Source of the DNA: Symbiodinium natans
Lineage: Eukaryota; Sar; Dinophyceae; Suessiales; Symbiodiniaceae
Assembly: GCA_905221605.1 (NCBI GenBank)
Contig: CAJNDS010002370.1
Location: 62,001 to 126,000, forward strand
Reading direction: 5' to 3'
DNA length: 64,000 nt
Both the position numbers and the translations under genes were made by a program. This document shows positions 47,306 through 58,819 of the stretch, one piece after another. The notes beneath the pieces are model-generated. The model saw only the letters and a program-made list of their open reading frames with translations. It did not search any database and had not been told where the DNA came from. Position 1 is the first letter of the stretch. Each line of letters starts with the position of its first letter.

Positions 47306-48321
47306 TCGGGCCCCTGGTGGCCACGCTCCAGAACTCGGGCAACACGCTGCAGCTGGAGTGCCAGGCCTACTCCACCGCCCAGACATACACGCAGGCCGAG
47401 GTAAACACCCAGATCTCGAACGCCGTCGACGCCCTGAATGTTTCGCAGTACGCCACGCAGGCCGACATCGACAGCTCCCTCAGCGCAGAGCTTGCCAACT
47501 ACTGGGACCAGGGCGAAACCTCGGCGGAGATCGCCAGCCAGATCAGCTCCTCCGGGCTCCTCACCGAAGCCCAGGGCGACGCCCGGTATCATCCCGCCAA
47601 CGGCAACGCTGGAGGCGGAGGCATCATCCCTATGGTGCTCGACAATTTCACGCCAAGAATGATACGGGCACTGCTGCCCCAGGCACCCCTGGGAGCGAAC
47701 CTGACCCTCGGCAACTCCGCAACGGTGCAACTGACGTGTGACTGCTATTCGAAGAGCGAGAGCGACGGGAGGTACTTCTCCAACACCGACTACGCACCTC
47801 TCGACTCCCGGTACCATGTGGTCAACGGCAACACGGGGGGCGGAGGCATCATCCCTATGGTGCTCGACAATTTCATGCCCCAGGCGCCCCTGGGGGCGAA
47901 CCTGATCCTCGGCAACTCCGCAACGGTGCAACTGACCTGCGACTGCTACAGCAAAAGTGAATCTGATGCCCGCTATGCTCTGGCAGGGGCACCGCCCGCG
48001 GACCCCCTGCTGGTCAATGACGTGCGCGCCAACGGAGCGGATTTCTTGACGCTGCGGGGCGGCAGCCTGGGCATCGAGTTCGAGGCTTCCAACGGGGCCG
48101 CCGTGGCCGAACTGTCCTCGAGCCAATTCAGCCTCAAGACGGGGGTCAACATGCTGACCATGGGCCGCATCTTCGCGGACTCCAGCCTGGGCATCGCCAC
48201 GGCCGGCAGCTTCCAAGCGGACACGGTGGAGCCCCTGCTTCCGACCAATCAATTCCTGAACCTGAAGGCGGGCACCGTGTCTGTGCGCGTCACGGACCAG
48301 GCGGACCAGAGCCTCTCATGA
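47305..48321 (+). CDS. Tail-fibre-like repeat protein (YSKSESDxRY family)
   Basis: About 338 residues. The open frame starts at 47248 inside the flanking repeat, so the true start is unclear; the unique sequence begins PLVATLQNSGNTLQLECQAY. Residues about 35-100 carry Y-T-x-A-x-(V/I) heptad-like repeats (YTQAEVNTQISNAV, YATQADIDSSL). Two longer repeats follow, each with NGNxGGGGIIPMVLDNF, then LGNSATVQLTCDCYSKSESD and xRY. YxKxExDxRY motifs of this type occur in phage and giant-virus tail-fibre or adhesin-like proteins. The C-terminal part (LTLRGGSLGIEFEAS, LNLKAGTVSVRVTD) looks beta-rich. The stop codon lies in a TCATGATCGG sequence of the adjacent repeat. GC content is clearly higher than its surroundings. 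Function unknown; probably a fibrous, trimer-forming surface protein if expressed. Confidence 0.6.
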   Translation, partial: VGPLVATLQNSGNTLQLECQAYSTAQTYTQAEVNTQISNAVDALNVSQYATQADIDSSLSAELANYWDQGETSAEIASQISSSGLLTEAQGDARYHPANGNAGGGGIIPMVLDNFTPRMIRALLPQAPLGANLTLGNSATVQLTCDCYSKSESDGRYFSNTDYAPLDSRYHVVNGNTGGGGIIPMVLDNFMPQAPLGANLILGNSATVQLTCDCYSKSESDARYALAGAPPADPLLVNDVRANGADFLTLRGGSLGIEFEASNGAAVAELSSSQFSLKTGVNMLTMGRIFADSSLGIATAGSFQADTVEPLLPTNQFLNLKAGTVSVRVTDQADQSLS

Positions 48322-50345
48322 TCGGACGCCGTGACAGACCACGAAACCGGACAGCGTGACACCCGCCCATCGTGCTCAGAGACCATGGGAGACCACGGAC
48401 AAGCGCGCGACACCCTCCCAGATGATTTATGGGAGACCATCAAGCGCGTGACACCCTCGAACCCCTGCCACTCACCACGGACCCGAACAGCGTGACACCC
48501 GTCCGGCCCCATTGAGCACAATTGGGCCATTGGGGCCGGGTGGGTTTCACACGCGCCGGGGCCTCTGTTCTCCCATGGTCTCCCATCATGTCTCCGATCA
48601 TGAGCACAATTGGGGCCATGGGGCCGGGTGGGTGTCACGCGCTCGGGCCTGCGCTCTTCCATGATGAGCACAATTGCCCAATCGCCGGGTGGGTGTCACG
48701 CGCTCGGGCCTGCGGTCTTCCATGGTTTTCGATCATGAGCACGATTGGGGCCATTGGGGCCGGGTGGGTGTCACGCGCTTCGGGGCCTGTGGTCTCCCAC
48801 GGTCTCCGATCATGTGAGCACAATTGGGGCCATTGGGGCCGGGCGGGTGTCACTCTCCCATGGTCTCCGATCATGAGCACAATTGGGGCCAACTGGCGGG
48901 CGGGTGTCACGCGGCCTGGGTGTCACGCGGTCCAAGTTTCCATGGTCTCCGAAGCGACAGGGGTTGGGAGGGTGTCACACGCTTGGTCCGTGGTCTCCCG
49001 TGGTCTCCGCTCATGAGCGAAATGGTCCGGGTCCGTGATGACGGTCTCCGATCATGAGCGACCGAGGGTGGGAGGGTGTCACGCGGGTCTGGTCTCCGAT
49101 CATGAGTGCAGTGGGCTGGGTGGGTGTCACGCGGCTCGGGTCCGCGGTCTCGCATGTTCTCCGATCATAAGGGTTGTGAGCGCACTGGGGCCGAGCGGGT
49201 CTCCAATCATGAGCGACAAGGGTTGGGAAGGTGTCACGGTTGAGTCCCTGGTCTTCCATGGTCTCCGGTCATGAGCACAATGGGGCTGGGCGGGTGTCAC
49301 GCGGTTCGGGTCCGCGGTTTCCCATGGACTCCGATGAGCAACAAGCTTGGGAGGGTGTCACGCGCTGGGTTTGTCGCGCGATCCGGCTCCGTGGTCTCCC
49401 ATGATCTCCGATCATGAGCGACAGGGGTTGAGAGGGTGTCACGCGCTTGGATTCGTGGTCTCACATGGTCTCCTATCATTAGCGCAATATCCACCCGCTC
49501 CAATGGCCTCACAATTGTGGACCATGGGAGAGCACAGGCTCGAAGCGCGCTGAAGCGCGTGACACCCACCCGGCCCCAATGGCCCTAATTGTGCTCCCGA
49601 TCGGAGAGCATGGGAGACCACAGGCCCGAGGCGCGTGACACCCACCCGGCCCCAATGGCCCCAATTGTGCTCAGCGCGTGACACCCACCCCACCCCAACG
49701 GCCCCAATTGTGCTCATGATTGGAGACCAGACCACAGGCCCGAAGCGCGTGACCACCGATCCCGAGACCACAGGCCCGAAGCGTGTGACACCCACACGGC
49801 CCCAATGGCCCCGATTGCGTTCATGGAGAGTATGGGAGACCACGGGCCAGAAGCGCGTGACACCCACCCGGCCCCAATGGCTCGGAGACCAGCCCCAACC
49901 GCGTGACACCCACCCGGCCGCGATGGCCCCAATTGTGCTCATGATCGGAGACCATGCGAGACCACACAGGCGAAGCGCGTGACACCAACCGGCCCCAATG
50001 GCCCCAATTGTGCTCATGATCGGAGACCATGGGAGACCACAGGCCCGAAGCGCGTGACGCCCACCCGGCCCCAACGGCCCCAATTGTGCTCATGATCGGA
50101 GACTATGGGAGACCACAGGCCCGAAGCGCGTGACACCAACCGGCCCCAATGGCCCCAATTGTGCTCATGATCGGAGACCATGGGAGACCACAGGCCCGAA
50201 GCGCGTGACGCCCACCCGGCCCCAATGACCCCAATGCCATGGGAGAGCACAGGCCCGAAGCGCGTGACACCCACGTCTCAATTGTGCTCATGATCGGAGA
50301 CCATGGGAGACCACAGGCCCGAAGCGCGTGACACCCATCTGGTCA
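48320..50345. repeat. About 76-bp repeat array, right block with orientation switches
   Basis: Same unit as 46850-47305. Units run in + orientation to about 48510, in reverse orientation from about 48515 to 49490, and again in + orientation from about 49495 to 50345. The first switch forms an inverted repeat (CGTGACACCCGTCCGGCCCC facing GGGGCCGGGTGGGTTTCACA). Copies near the right end (about 49940-50340) are most regular, with about 74-78 nt spacing. Confidence 0.9.
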
Positions 50346-50799
50346 AGCGCGTGACACTTTTTTCTGAGGAGAGGACCCCAAACGGTTCCTGTTTGGGGAA
50401 AAAGGAAACTTGAAGATTCCTGGGAACCATCGATCTCTAAAATCCGACTTCAAGTTTTTGGGTTCAAACAGGAGGCCTCAAACTCTGAGGGTTGAAACGG
50501 CTGGCGAGGTATTGAACATCAAAGATGATGTATATTTGTTCATGTACTGCAACGATATAATAGTTCATTCATATCCGTTCGCTACGTTGCTGAGCTCAAG
50601 GCCGACACAATGCAGTCACTGGTCACTGGTGGAATGCTTTCGACTTCCTGCACCAGCCGAAGCACCAGCATGGGACGCCAGCAAGGGGGTCAAGGCAGGG
50701 GGAGCAAGGTAGCACTCGGCCAGTCTACGTCTTTTTTGTAAAGAACCCAGAGTCAATACTCAAGGCGGAGTCCTCCAGGGTACCTTCACCTTTGATTCC

Positions 50800-51175
50800 A
50801 TCTGACATTGCATCCAGGCCACAGTGAACGCAACACTTTTGGGCTCGAGCAGGAGTCGCCGCCGAACAGGGCCATCTGCACAATCTTTCTGACGCGCTTT
50901 CTCTGATTCCTCGTGTCCTCAGAAGCCGACAAGCTCTGCCAGTTGCTTGCTGCACCGTCATTGAGTCGAACTTGACCATACCATGTTGCGGCTAATGGCA
51001 CTCGAGTCGGCATCTAGGGGTCCCTACGGGTGCAGACCAAGAGCCCCATGCGGCAAACCTGAATTCCAAAGTTCATAGGGGGGGGGCGGGGCAGCACGGC
51101 CAAAACACAGCAACACGCAGCACATCCAGTGCTCGTGTGTGAGGGCGCAACTGGCAGTCGACCTTTTCGGAGCCT
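50800..51175 (-). CDS. Degenerate TSP1 module, two pieces
   Basis: At about 51130-51175 EKVDCQLRPHT follows an AAAAG acceptor, like the KVDC starts of other modules, but no WxxW follows. At about 50800-50920 RNQRKRVRKIVQMALFGGDS followed by C matches the second half of a TSP1 module (R.R.I...A..GG..C). The linking CSxxC core is not evident, so the module may be partly decayed. Confidence 0.4.
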
Positions 51176-51859
51176 TGGCAAACCTGACTAGCCGCAGCCC
51201 AGCAATCGGCGAGCATCTATCGTCGTAAAGAAGACACACAAGGGAAGAAACTTGATTGGGCAGTTTGGGATCTTTATGGGCAACGCTGGATCGGCCTGCG
51301 GGCCATCGCAGGCCACCAGTTCTGTCAGACCTGGCCCATCAACAACGCGAGGCTAGTGACGGCTCACTCGCAAACCCAAAAAACACCGTTTTTTGCAATT
51401 GGGGCGACTTGTCCCGCAGCCTCCTTTGCATTGCAGCCCGCCACCTGCTGCTGCATCTGCAATGTTGCGGGTGCGTTCCTGCCATTGGACTGGATTTCGT
51501 TGTGCTTTGTGCAACCGTCTCTGCAGCTATTCCGACTCTTACACAAATTGGCTTCATGGCTTGTTGGCGATACGCCGTTTCCTTTTTCGGCTGGCTGACA
51601 GCAGACCCTGCAGCAAATTCAAAAGTCGTTGCGTGAAGCTGGAAAAAAGGACTTGATGAAACTGGTATGTCAGATTCAATTGATGGGGCACGAAGCTGCA
51701 GGGCACTGTTCATTCAGGAACCCCATGTCTGAATCGCCGAACGCCGAACGCACAACCAGGTAACATACCGGTACAAGTAACATTGAGGTGCCCAATCCAA
51801 TATTCCTGTATACCGTACCTCTTTGTTCTTTCTATCGCATCATGATGTGTCATGCCAGG

Positions 51860-52015
51860 CCCTGCCGGCCTTCCAGCCACCGCTGCCACAGGTTCGACTG
51901 CAGGAGGACCTGCAAACGACACCAATTCGTTGACCACATTTGACCATGCTCCTCCTCTGGCCATCTCTGTCCAGGCTGCAGGCCACTGATCCCATGGTGA
52001 GAACGCACAGTCCAC
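51860..52015 (-). CDS. TSP1 module, two exons with TG/G-split tryptophan
   Basis: Exon 52015-51984 (after CTCAAG) reads VDCAFSPWDQ plus TG. A 74-nt intron with a GC donor and CAG acceptor follows (51983-51910). Exon 51909 to about 51860 completes Trp and reads SSCSRTCGSGGWKAGR. The join gives DCAFSPWDQWSSCSRTCGSG, a typical TSP1 core with both tryptophans and the CSxTCGxG box. Confidence 0.7.
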
Positions 52016-52321
52016 CTTGAGATGATTGTATTCACCTGCAGCTCTTCATTTCATGTCCAGAAGCTGCCATTCTCGCCAATAGAGTCAATAGGGGCTTGGA
52101 CAGGCTGCGGTTTCCTCCAAAGCACCCACCTCGGGAAATCGTTTCTTGGCTTGGCAACTTCCACATTCTTCCACAGTTGCTTCCACGTTGACCCAGGCAC
52201 AGACGCATGGTCGACCCTCGTTCTCGGGCTGCTGGGCCTCAGCTTGGCAAGGGCGTGGCTGGTCACACCGACGCTGAAAACTCCGAAGGCAGGCCAGAGG
52301 CTGCAGGAAGGCTAGGTGATG

Positions 52322-52521
52322 TGGCAATTGTGCGTGAACGTGTTCGCTGCGACTGTGATGCGAAGACCGGGCATTGACTCCTGAGCCCACGAAGTCGAAG
52401 AAATTTGCAGAGGGAATAGCAAAAACTGCAGTGGAAGTGGCAGAAGCGGCCACATGCGGCCACGACCATGTCACGAGGCCCCGACCACTCACTCCATGTC
52501 GAGAATGCACAATCCTTTGGC
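52322..52521 (-). CDS. TSP1 module, two exons with TG/G-split tryptophan
   Basis: The first exon ends at 52486 and reads KDCAFSTWSE plus TG. A 105-nt GT...CAG intron follows (52485-52381). The second exon starts at 52380, completes Trp, and reads SQCPVFASQSQRTRSRTIAT. The Arg-rich strand (QRTRSRTI) is well kept, while the CGGG box has changed to CPVFASQ. Confidence 0.65.
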
Positions 52522-52809
52522 TGAGTGCACCTGGCATTGTGATTCTGCTCATGGCAGTTTGACAGGCTGGGTCATGAAGAGTGCTTGGCCCTTTGCATGC
52601 TGAGTCCCGCGCTCCACTGGGCAACGCTTTGTCATGAGCATAGGTCCATCACCTTCACTCTTGGAGAGCAAACCCAGCGCGGCGATGCCGGACACTTTGA
52701 GTCACGTGCATGGATCACCGCATTCGTTGTTCGTGACAGCCTCAATCACGCATGCCACACATGCCCTCCCTCACGAAAAAAACGAAAAGACAACAGATTG
52801 GGGGCCATG

Positions 52810-52993
52810 GCTATCGTTCGCTCACGCTCACAAAGACCGACACAAGTCGGCTCACGCCTCGCAGATCTGCTGCAGATCAAGTATAAACAGAAAATCACCC
52901 AAAACGCAGCTCCAATGCAACAGAAATGCAACAGCACAGCAGCAAAGGTCTGAACCACTCGCCCCACTCGCCGAAGTGGCAATGCTGCGGCAC
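52810..52993 (-). CDS. TSP1 module, two exons with TG/G-split tryptophan
   Basis: Exon 52993-52956 (38 nt, after GAAAG) reads VPQHCHFGEWGE plus TG. A 98-nt GT...GAG intron follows (52955-52858). The next exon starts at 52857, completes Trp, and reads REPTCVGLCERERTIAMAPN. The C...C...RERTI...AP pattern fits TSP1. Confidence 0.65.
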
Positions 52994-53824
52994 CTTTCGA
53001 TCCACTTCCAACTGCATGTTCCGACAGACCAAGCATTCAGGCGTTCGTTTCAAATTAGGACAGAGAAGCTGCTGAGAAACAGGCACAGCTTTGGCAGCTT
53101 GCTCCAGCCTCAGCAACTACACTCAGCATGCCCGCCAGCTTCGCAGGATTCTCTGAGCGTGTCATGGCGTCGCTGACACTGGATGTCATTTTGCATTGCA
53201 GCAAGCACGTTGAAGGTTTCATTTGTAGGATTTGTCCACGCCTTTCTCATGTGGCCAAGCATCTGGACTTGCCCAGTCACACTATCCAAAAATGTGCCCC
53301 GTCGCTCTGTTCGTGATTCCCTTACTTGCGCGAATGCCTTGCTCAAAAATTGCATAATAATGCAGAATGCAACCCCAAGCAAGTCCGTTCCGTAAGAAAG
53401 CCACAAGTAAGGCACCGACAGCGGGGCACAAGCTCACGTTGAGCTGCGTCCCCGCACACTCCGACTCACCTGTCCTCGGATTTCAATGATTTCATCAATC
53501 TTCGCAGTTCAAATCAGTTCAAGCTTTAAAAAAAACAACCGTGTGCTCCCCTCCCTTGCCAACCTGGGCCATGGGAGCAATCAAGTTGTTGCGAACATTT
53601 GCGCGCATTTGCGAACACATATGGTAAGTTGTTGCGATACCAAGCGCCCGGCACGCGGAAGAACCATTGACCAGGTCCTGGATTTGTGGATGAGAAGCCT
53701 CCAAGCGAAAAGAAGGCGGCTCGATGTCAACAAGCATCGTGTCTGTCTGAGAAAAGCTCCAAGGGCTCGGTTGCGCATGGTTGTGGCGGGGCCTCGTACA
53801 ATGTTACAGCATCTGGCAAAGTGC

Positions 53825-53980
53825 TTTCAAAAATATGGCGAGAAGGAGTCCGACCGCAGTGAGCACACGAGGTTGCCCCTGACCTTGCACTTCCACGATT
53901 TGCTAATTTGCTACAACGTGCAAACACCGCTGGCTCAGCCCGGAACCACTCTGTCCAGGCACAATACAAGGGCTTCTTGC
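53825..53980 (-). CDS. TSP1 module, two exons with TG/G-split tryptophan
   Basis: The exon ending at 53947 reads KPLYCAWTE plus TG. A 63-nt GT...AAG intron follows (53946-53884). The second exon, from 53883, completes Trp and reads SGATSCAHCGRTPSRHIF. The join gives CAWTEWSGATSCAHCGRTPS. Confidence 0.6.
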
Positions 53981-55699
53981 ATTCGCTTGTGCAGCTTGTG
54001 GTCTGCCCAGGTGCCACAGACATTATGCAATAGCTCTCTCTGAACTTCTTGCGAATGTTGACCTCTCAGGTCTGAGCAGTGGGTGTTCCTTTCATTCCTC
54101 CCTACACGTATTTCTTGTGTCTGCTTCTGTCTTCTGTATCAGGCATTGTCAGCCTACATGGGGTTACATAAAGAATGGCACAACACATTGAAATGCACTA
54201 GGCACTGGACATCTGGACCTAGCAGGCCGGTGAACGGGATGGCACACATATGCTGTGTGAGCAGGCATGCCAATCTACTACGCCCAATCTAGTACAGCAG
54301 CCAATGATTTGCATTGAGTGATGGATCATCGTTGCTGGCGAGGCGCCCGTCCAGGGTCGAACCTATCCTATTCGAACTTCGCCAAAAGAACGGTTCAGAT
54401 GTAAAGGCTTCCTGGGACAAGGAAGCGGATCTTCAAAGGGCGCCGGGGCGTTGCAGAATGGAAGCCGAACACGAATCGACTACTGCCTGAAATATTGATT
54501 GGAAACATGAGGCTCAACACCCCACGCATTCAAAGCAAGGACGTATAGTACTGGCGACGAAACAACTGCAACTACTGCCGATGTGTTTCACTACCAATGT
54601 GTGCACTTGCAACAAGCGAAAACTCTTGCGAGATGCAACAGACTAGAAACAGCTTCTCACGGTGCATGCATGTGCATGCCAACTCGGGTTGCGAGAACTC
54701 ACACACCCGCGGTTAACAAGTTCAGCAAACACCAGCTTGAAGCTCTTCCCTGCAAGGACTGGCAAGGTTGATGCCACACCACCGATATTGAAGCTGGTGT
54801 GACCCCCGGCGATTCGTGCCCACGGTCAATTGTAGGCCAAAAGCCAAAAAAGGCTTCAAGCCCTGTGCACAAAAGCGCTCGCAGTGATCAAGCCACATCG
54901 CAGATATGGGGCGATGCGCCGGCGGCATCGCGAAAAGAACACTGATCTTGCACCAGTCACGCGCTACTGTATCTGACAAACAACGAAAATCTACAGTAGC
55001 ATCACACGCAGCGAAGCACCACAAGCACAAACGCCAAACCGCATCCAGCGGTCAACCACATGGTGAACACCTATTGCGAACCCATGCGAACCCCAGCTGT
55101 TCGCTGGCTCATCGTGCAAAACGACGTATCGTCACGAACGCTTAACTCCGAAATATGTCCGTCGGTCATCCAGAAATTCAAATTCTGCGAAGGTAGCTGG
55201 AAACTAAACAGCTCGTGCAGGTACCCTTGCAGGCAAGCCCGTTTGCAGTGATTGTCCAACTGTTGGCGACACGATGCTTCTGCACACAGGAAGATGCGAC
55301 TTAACCCACCCCGTCGTGTGCATCGAGGAATTGCTGCCTACGACATGGCCCAGTGGCTTAGAAAACGGATTAGACATGCTGCATCCATCACCTCATCATG
55401 TCGAGAAGCGATTAGAACTGGGAACCACTAGGCCTCTTTCGCAGCTTTGACGTCACATGGCTTTCCTTTCAGGTTGCAGCGGCTGCAGAAACAGACGGCT
55501 GTTGATCAAGTTGGGTACACAGTGCCAATCAACCCAGGGTGGCACCACAGTGGTTTGCCATCTGGACAATGGAACGATGGCGGTACTTCTGGCCGCCACA
55601 CCTGGTCTGTGCGCATGCTGAGCATCCCGCCCCTAAGCATCACTCAGGCACAAAAACCTAATTTGAGCAAACGCTGCACCAAACAAACCTTGTGTGGCG

Positions 55700-55758
55700 T
55701 AAACATGCGTAAGCGCAATGCTTGCTGCAGCCTCCCCACTCGCTCCACATACCCCACC
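55700..55758 (-). CDS. TSP1 core exon
   Basis: After TTTGAGG the frame reads WGMWSEWGGCSKHC, a clear WSxWxxCSxxC core. A possible GC donor follows the last Cys (GCTTACG). It is the next module after the VHCE end of the 55.86-56.29 kb module. Confidence 0.55.
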
Positions 55759-55861
55759 TCAAAGACACGCTTTGCAGCTTTGCACTTTTGATTGCGCTTG
55801 GCTGAAGCAAGGAAATCCCGTAACTCCGCGCCTGCAGTCTTCGCAGTGAACTTGGTGGCAG

Positions 55862-56290
55862 GGATCCAAGTTGCACGGTTCCACGGTCGTTAAATCAGAC
55901 TTGCCTGGTACGAGAGCAAGAGACACAGTAAGCAAATCGATGCATGTATTGACATGCACTCCAAGAACCAACGTCGTGAACGCTTCACAGGATGCTGAAA
56001 GCCCGACACGGCTCTCCGCCATGTTTTGGTGCAGTGCGGACCTTGATGTCACCGAGCTTCACCCGTGTGGGGCGGCACACAGCGGCTACACTTCGGCTAC
56101 ATCCCAGGTGGCCGGCAGTGCGACTCCGCTCTCGCTGACCACCTCCACATGTTCGGGAGCAGCGTGTCCTTAGCAGGACTAAACGTACCCAAAGATGGTG
56201 CTGTAAAACCCAGGCCCTGATGAGAGTTCGGCCATTCAGTCCAGTCGTGAAGCTCGCAATCCACTGGCCTCAAGTCCAGCATTTGCCGGC
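55862..56290 (-). CDS. TSP1 module, four exons
   Basis: Exon 1 ends at 56233 and reads LDLRPVDCELHDWTE plus TG. A 64-nt intron with a GC donor and AAG acceptor follows (56232-56169). Exon 2 (56168 to about 56112) completes Trp and reads TRCSRTCGGGQRERSR. Exon 3 (about 56042-56002) reads VRTAPKHGGEPCR. Exon 4 (about 55905-55862, after ACCAG) reads GKSDLTTVEPCNLDPCHQVH. Joined, these give all the landmarks of a TSP1 module in order: DC, WxxW, CSRTCGGG, R.R, APKHGGEPC, EPCNLDPC. Confidence 0.75.
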
Positions 56291-56589
56291 TGAGGAAAAA
56301 AGAGATCACGTGCAACCAACGCGCAACCAAGGATGGTTCGGCTTTTCTTGGCAGTCAATTGGCGGCACCTGCAAGTCGGGCTGCGCAGGAACTGAGACTG
56401 AGGTGGGACAAGGCATGATGTGGGATGATGTGTGGGCCTCCAGTTGCAAGGGCAAGTTGCCCGGCATATCTGGATCATATGGTCGAACCCTGGGCTCGGC
56501 AATGGCTCTCTTACTGCTCTCTTGCAGAAGCTGGGAGTCTCTTGCAATCTCTTGCAGTAATCGTGTGATGGAAGCCGGCTTGCTGAGAA

Positions 56590-57392
56590 CGCGGCGGGCC
56601 AGGATTGCATGGCTCGATGACCTGTCGATTTCTCTGTTCCACCCGCGCTGCTCTCGCACAGCTCCCACAGCCCACCTTGAGGGCTGCGAGGGCACACGGC
56701 TTGCCCTTTCCGGTGGCAAAATGAGATATGAACCGATTCCTGGCAAGACTGTCAATAGGCCACATTGGCGCGACGTAGCGAGGCACAACCGGAAAACAGG
56801 CAATTCTGAATGCATCAACGCACCCAGACAAGTTCAAATCACTGCTCTTGTCCTCTCCCTGATGCCAAAGCAATGGCAGCTGCAATGCGACCTTACAAGA
56901 ATGGTCAGATGCTGGCGTCCTCGACCCCCCCACATGGTAGGGGAGGTGGTTGGGTGAAAGAGGCGGCGGCGGGGCCTAGAACCTGAAACCCTGAAACCAT
57001 ATCAGCCCGCCCTAAACCAGAAGCTCCAATCCTTAACCCCATTTCTTCGACCCACAGCCACAGGAGGGAAGACCATGACCCTAAAACCCTAAATCCTGGC
57101 AGATTTTAGGGTCTTCGGCGGGCTTGCAGTGCTGATTAAGAGTCTTAGGGTTCTAGGGTTGAGTGTGTTGGGGTATGGGGCTTGCATGAGGGTTTTGGGA
57201 CTTAATTAGGGATGAGGAGCTGATAATAACCGCGAACCCAGACTCCCAGAGCATATACACTTCACTTCACGCAGGTCTTCACCAATTGCCCACACGGTCA
57301 CACGTGCTACGCGAGCTCATATCTAGCCTGTGTCTTGACCACAGCAGGGGGCGCGACCATTGGCCCCATTCGTGCAGCTGGCAATCCGTATC
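56590..57392 (-). CDS. TSP1 module, split over four pieces
   Basis: Exon 57392-57358 reads DTDCQLHEWGQ plus TG. After a putative 30-nt GT...CAG intron, which is very short and therefore uncertain, the frame completes Trp and reads LDMSSRSTCDRVGN. Downstream, GKGKPC (about 56690-56715) and, after CAG at 56622, VIEPCNPGPP (56621 to about 56590) resemble the third and fourth parts of a TSP1 module. Confidence 0.5.
57060..57160. repeat. Telomere-like fragments in both orientations
   Basis: CCCTAAAACCCTAAATCC near 57080 and TTTTAGGGTC / CTTAGGGTTCTAGGGTTG at 57104-57160, that is, both strands within about 90 nt. Confidence 0.5.
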
Positions 57393-57971
57393 CTCGACAC
57401 AAGGCCTCACAAAGTCTCACAGACTCTTCACGCGGAGTCTCAAACTTCAAGACACGAAGGTAACGCTGCCATCGGCAGGAGTAGGAAAGCACCCGGTGCA
57501 TCATGCGAGCAAGTGGCTGCAAGTGGCTGCAGACTTGGTACCTTGGATGGACCAAACATGCGGACTTTACCTGACTAAGTGGCTGTGGCCACTTGTCGAA
57601 AGACTTCTGCTTAGGGAGATGCTCGTCGCGTGGACCAGCAGCAGCTTTGCCACAGCTACTCGGCCTGCAAGCGTTGGCCGTGTTATGTGCCAACGAAGCC
57701 TTGAGCTATCTTTCACGTGCTGTCTCATCGCAAGGAAAAGCCGTGAAGTGAAGAGTTCGTTGAGTTCATGAGTGTTCTTTCCTGTCTTGCAATTTAGCCA
57801 GTGAGAAGGCGAGAGGAGTTGAACCTACATGTACAGAACCGTCAAAAGCAAGAGCTCCTTTCCACGCTGTGTCCTCCCCCCCCCCCAGATGCCCGGAGGG
57901 CCCTGACATAGACTTGTGACTTGATTCAGAAGCCTTGATTCAAAAGCCTTAACATGCTCACAAAGAAGGAG

Positions 57972-57993
57972 TCTATATATATATATATATATA
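57972..57993. repeat. (AT)n microsatellite
   Basis: An uninterrupted AT run within a TSP1 intron region. Confidence 0.85.
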
Positions 57994-58168
57994 TCGGAAT
58001 CCTCCTCCGCTGCCCAAAGCTTTGTAAAAATGCAGCCTCAGCTGTTCTCGGGCCCCCGCTGCTCCTTGACAACCCTTCACCAACACCGCGGAATCCCGCT
58101 TGAGTGGAGTGCCAAACCCTAGAAAATGTGTCCACTCCTGGAGTTGTCGAGTATCCTGGCCTGAGGCC

Positions 58169-58221
58169 CACATACTCCCCCACATACTCCCACATACTCC
58201 CACGTACTCCCACATGCTCCC
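58169..58221 (+). repeat. Tandem 10-bp repeat (CACATACTCC)
   Basis: Five copies with variants CACGTACTCC and CACATGCTCC. Confidence 0.85.
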
Positions 58222-58497
58222 TAAATTTCCCCAGTTCCCCTGAAACGACTATTCTTGAGGTGGGCAGTCCACACATGATGCCCGCAGTGGACCTGGAGGC
58301 CCCTTCAAAAGTTGTGTCCCACAGTATGTCGCTTGTTGTGCTTCCAAAAAGAATGCTCCAATGGTGGGGAGTCGGGAGCATTTCATGCGGATGTGGCATT
58401 TTCAGCACGTCCTACTGCCATCTCCCAGAATGACAGAAAACCAGCGAAATCTTGCACGAACCAGGCTGATGATGGCTGATGTCTCAGGCATTTACTG

Positions 58498-58572
58498 GAT
58501 TTCAAGATTGCGACTGCGAGATTGATAGCTGCTGGAACATGTTGCGGAGCAGGAGGTCCAGGAGCTCCAGGC
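58498..58572 (-). CDS. TSP1 core exon
   Basis: After the acceptor TTCTGCAG the frame reads AWSSWTSCSATCSSSYQSRS then RNLEIQ. WSSW, CSATC and the Arg/Ser strand are clear; the Gly-rich box is replaced by Ser residues. The DC-containing first half was not found with confidence. Confidence 0.6.
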
Positions 58573-58819
58573 CTGCAGAACTCTGCCATGACTACTAGGA
58601 GTATCTCAGCATCTCTGGCTGCAAGCTCTTTACTGCGTCTTTACTCATTGCCATCTTTCCCTTACATGACTCGGCTGCGTGCTCCCCATCGGCCATCCAC
58701 ACAGCCGCTCCCGCAGGGCCTCTCGATGTCTGAAGGTTGCCATGCTCAAGGCCATGTAGGCCATGCTCAAGTAAGAGCCCTGTACTCGTGCCAACAGGTG
58801 CCAACTCTCTGCGGCCGTG

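Noticed and set aside
51256..51636. Plus-strand FCNWGDLSRSL resembling a DCxWGxW TSP1 start
   Set aside because: Opposite strand to all other modules, and no matching second half.
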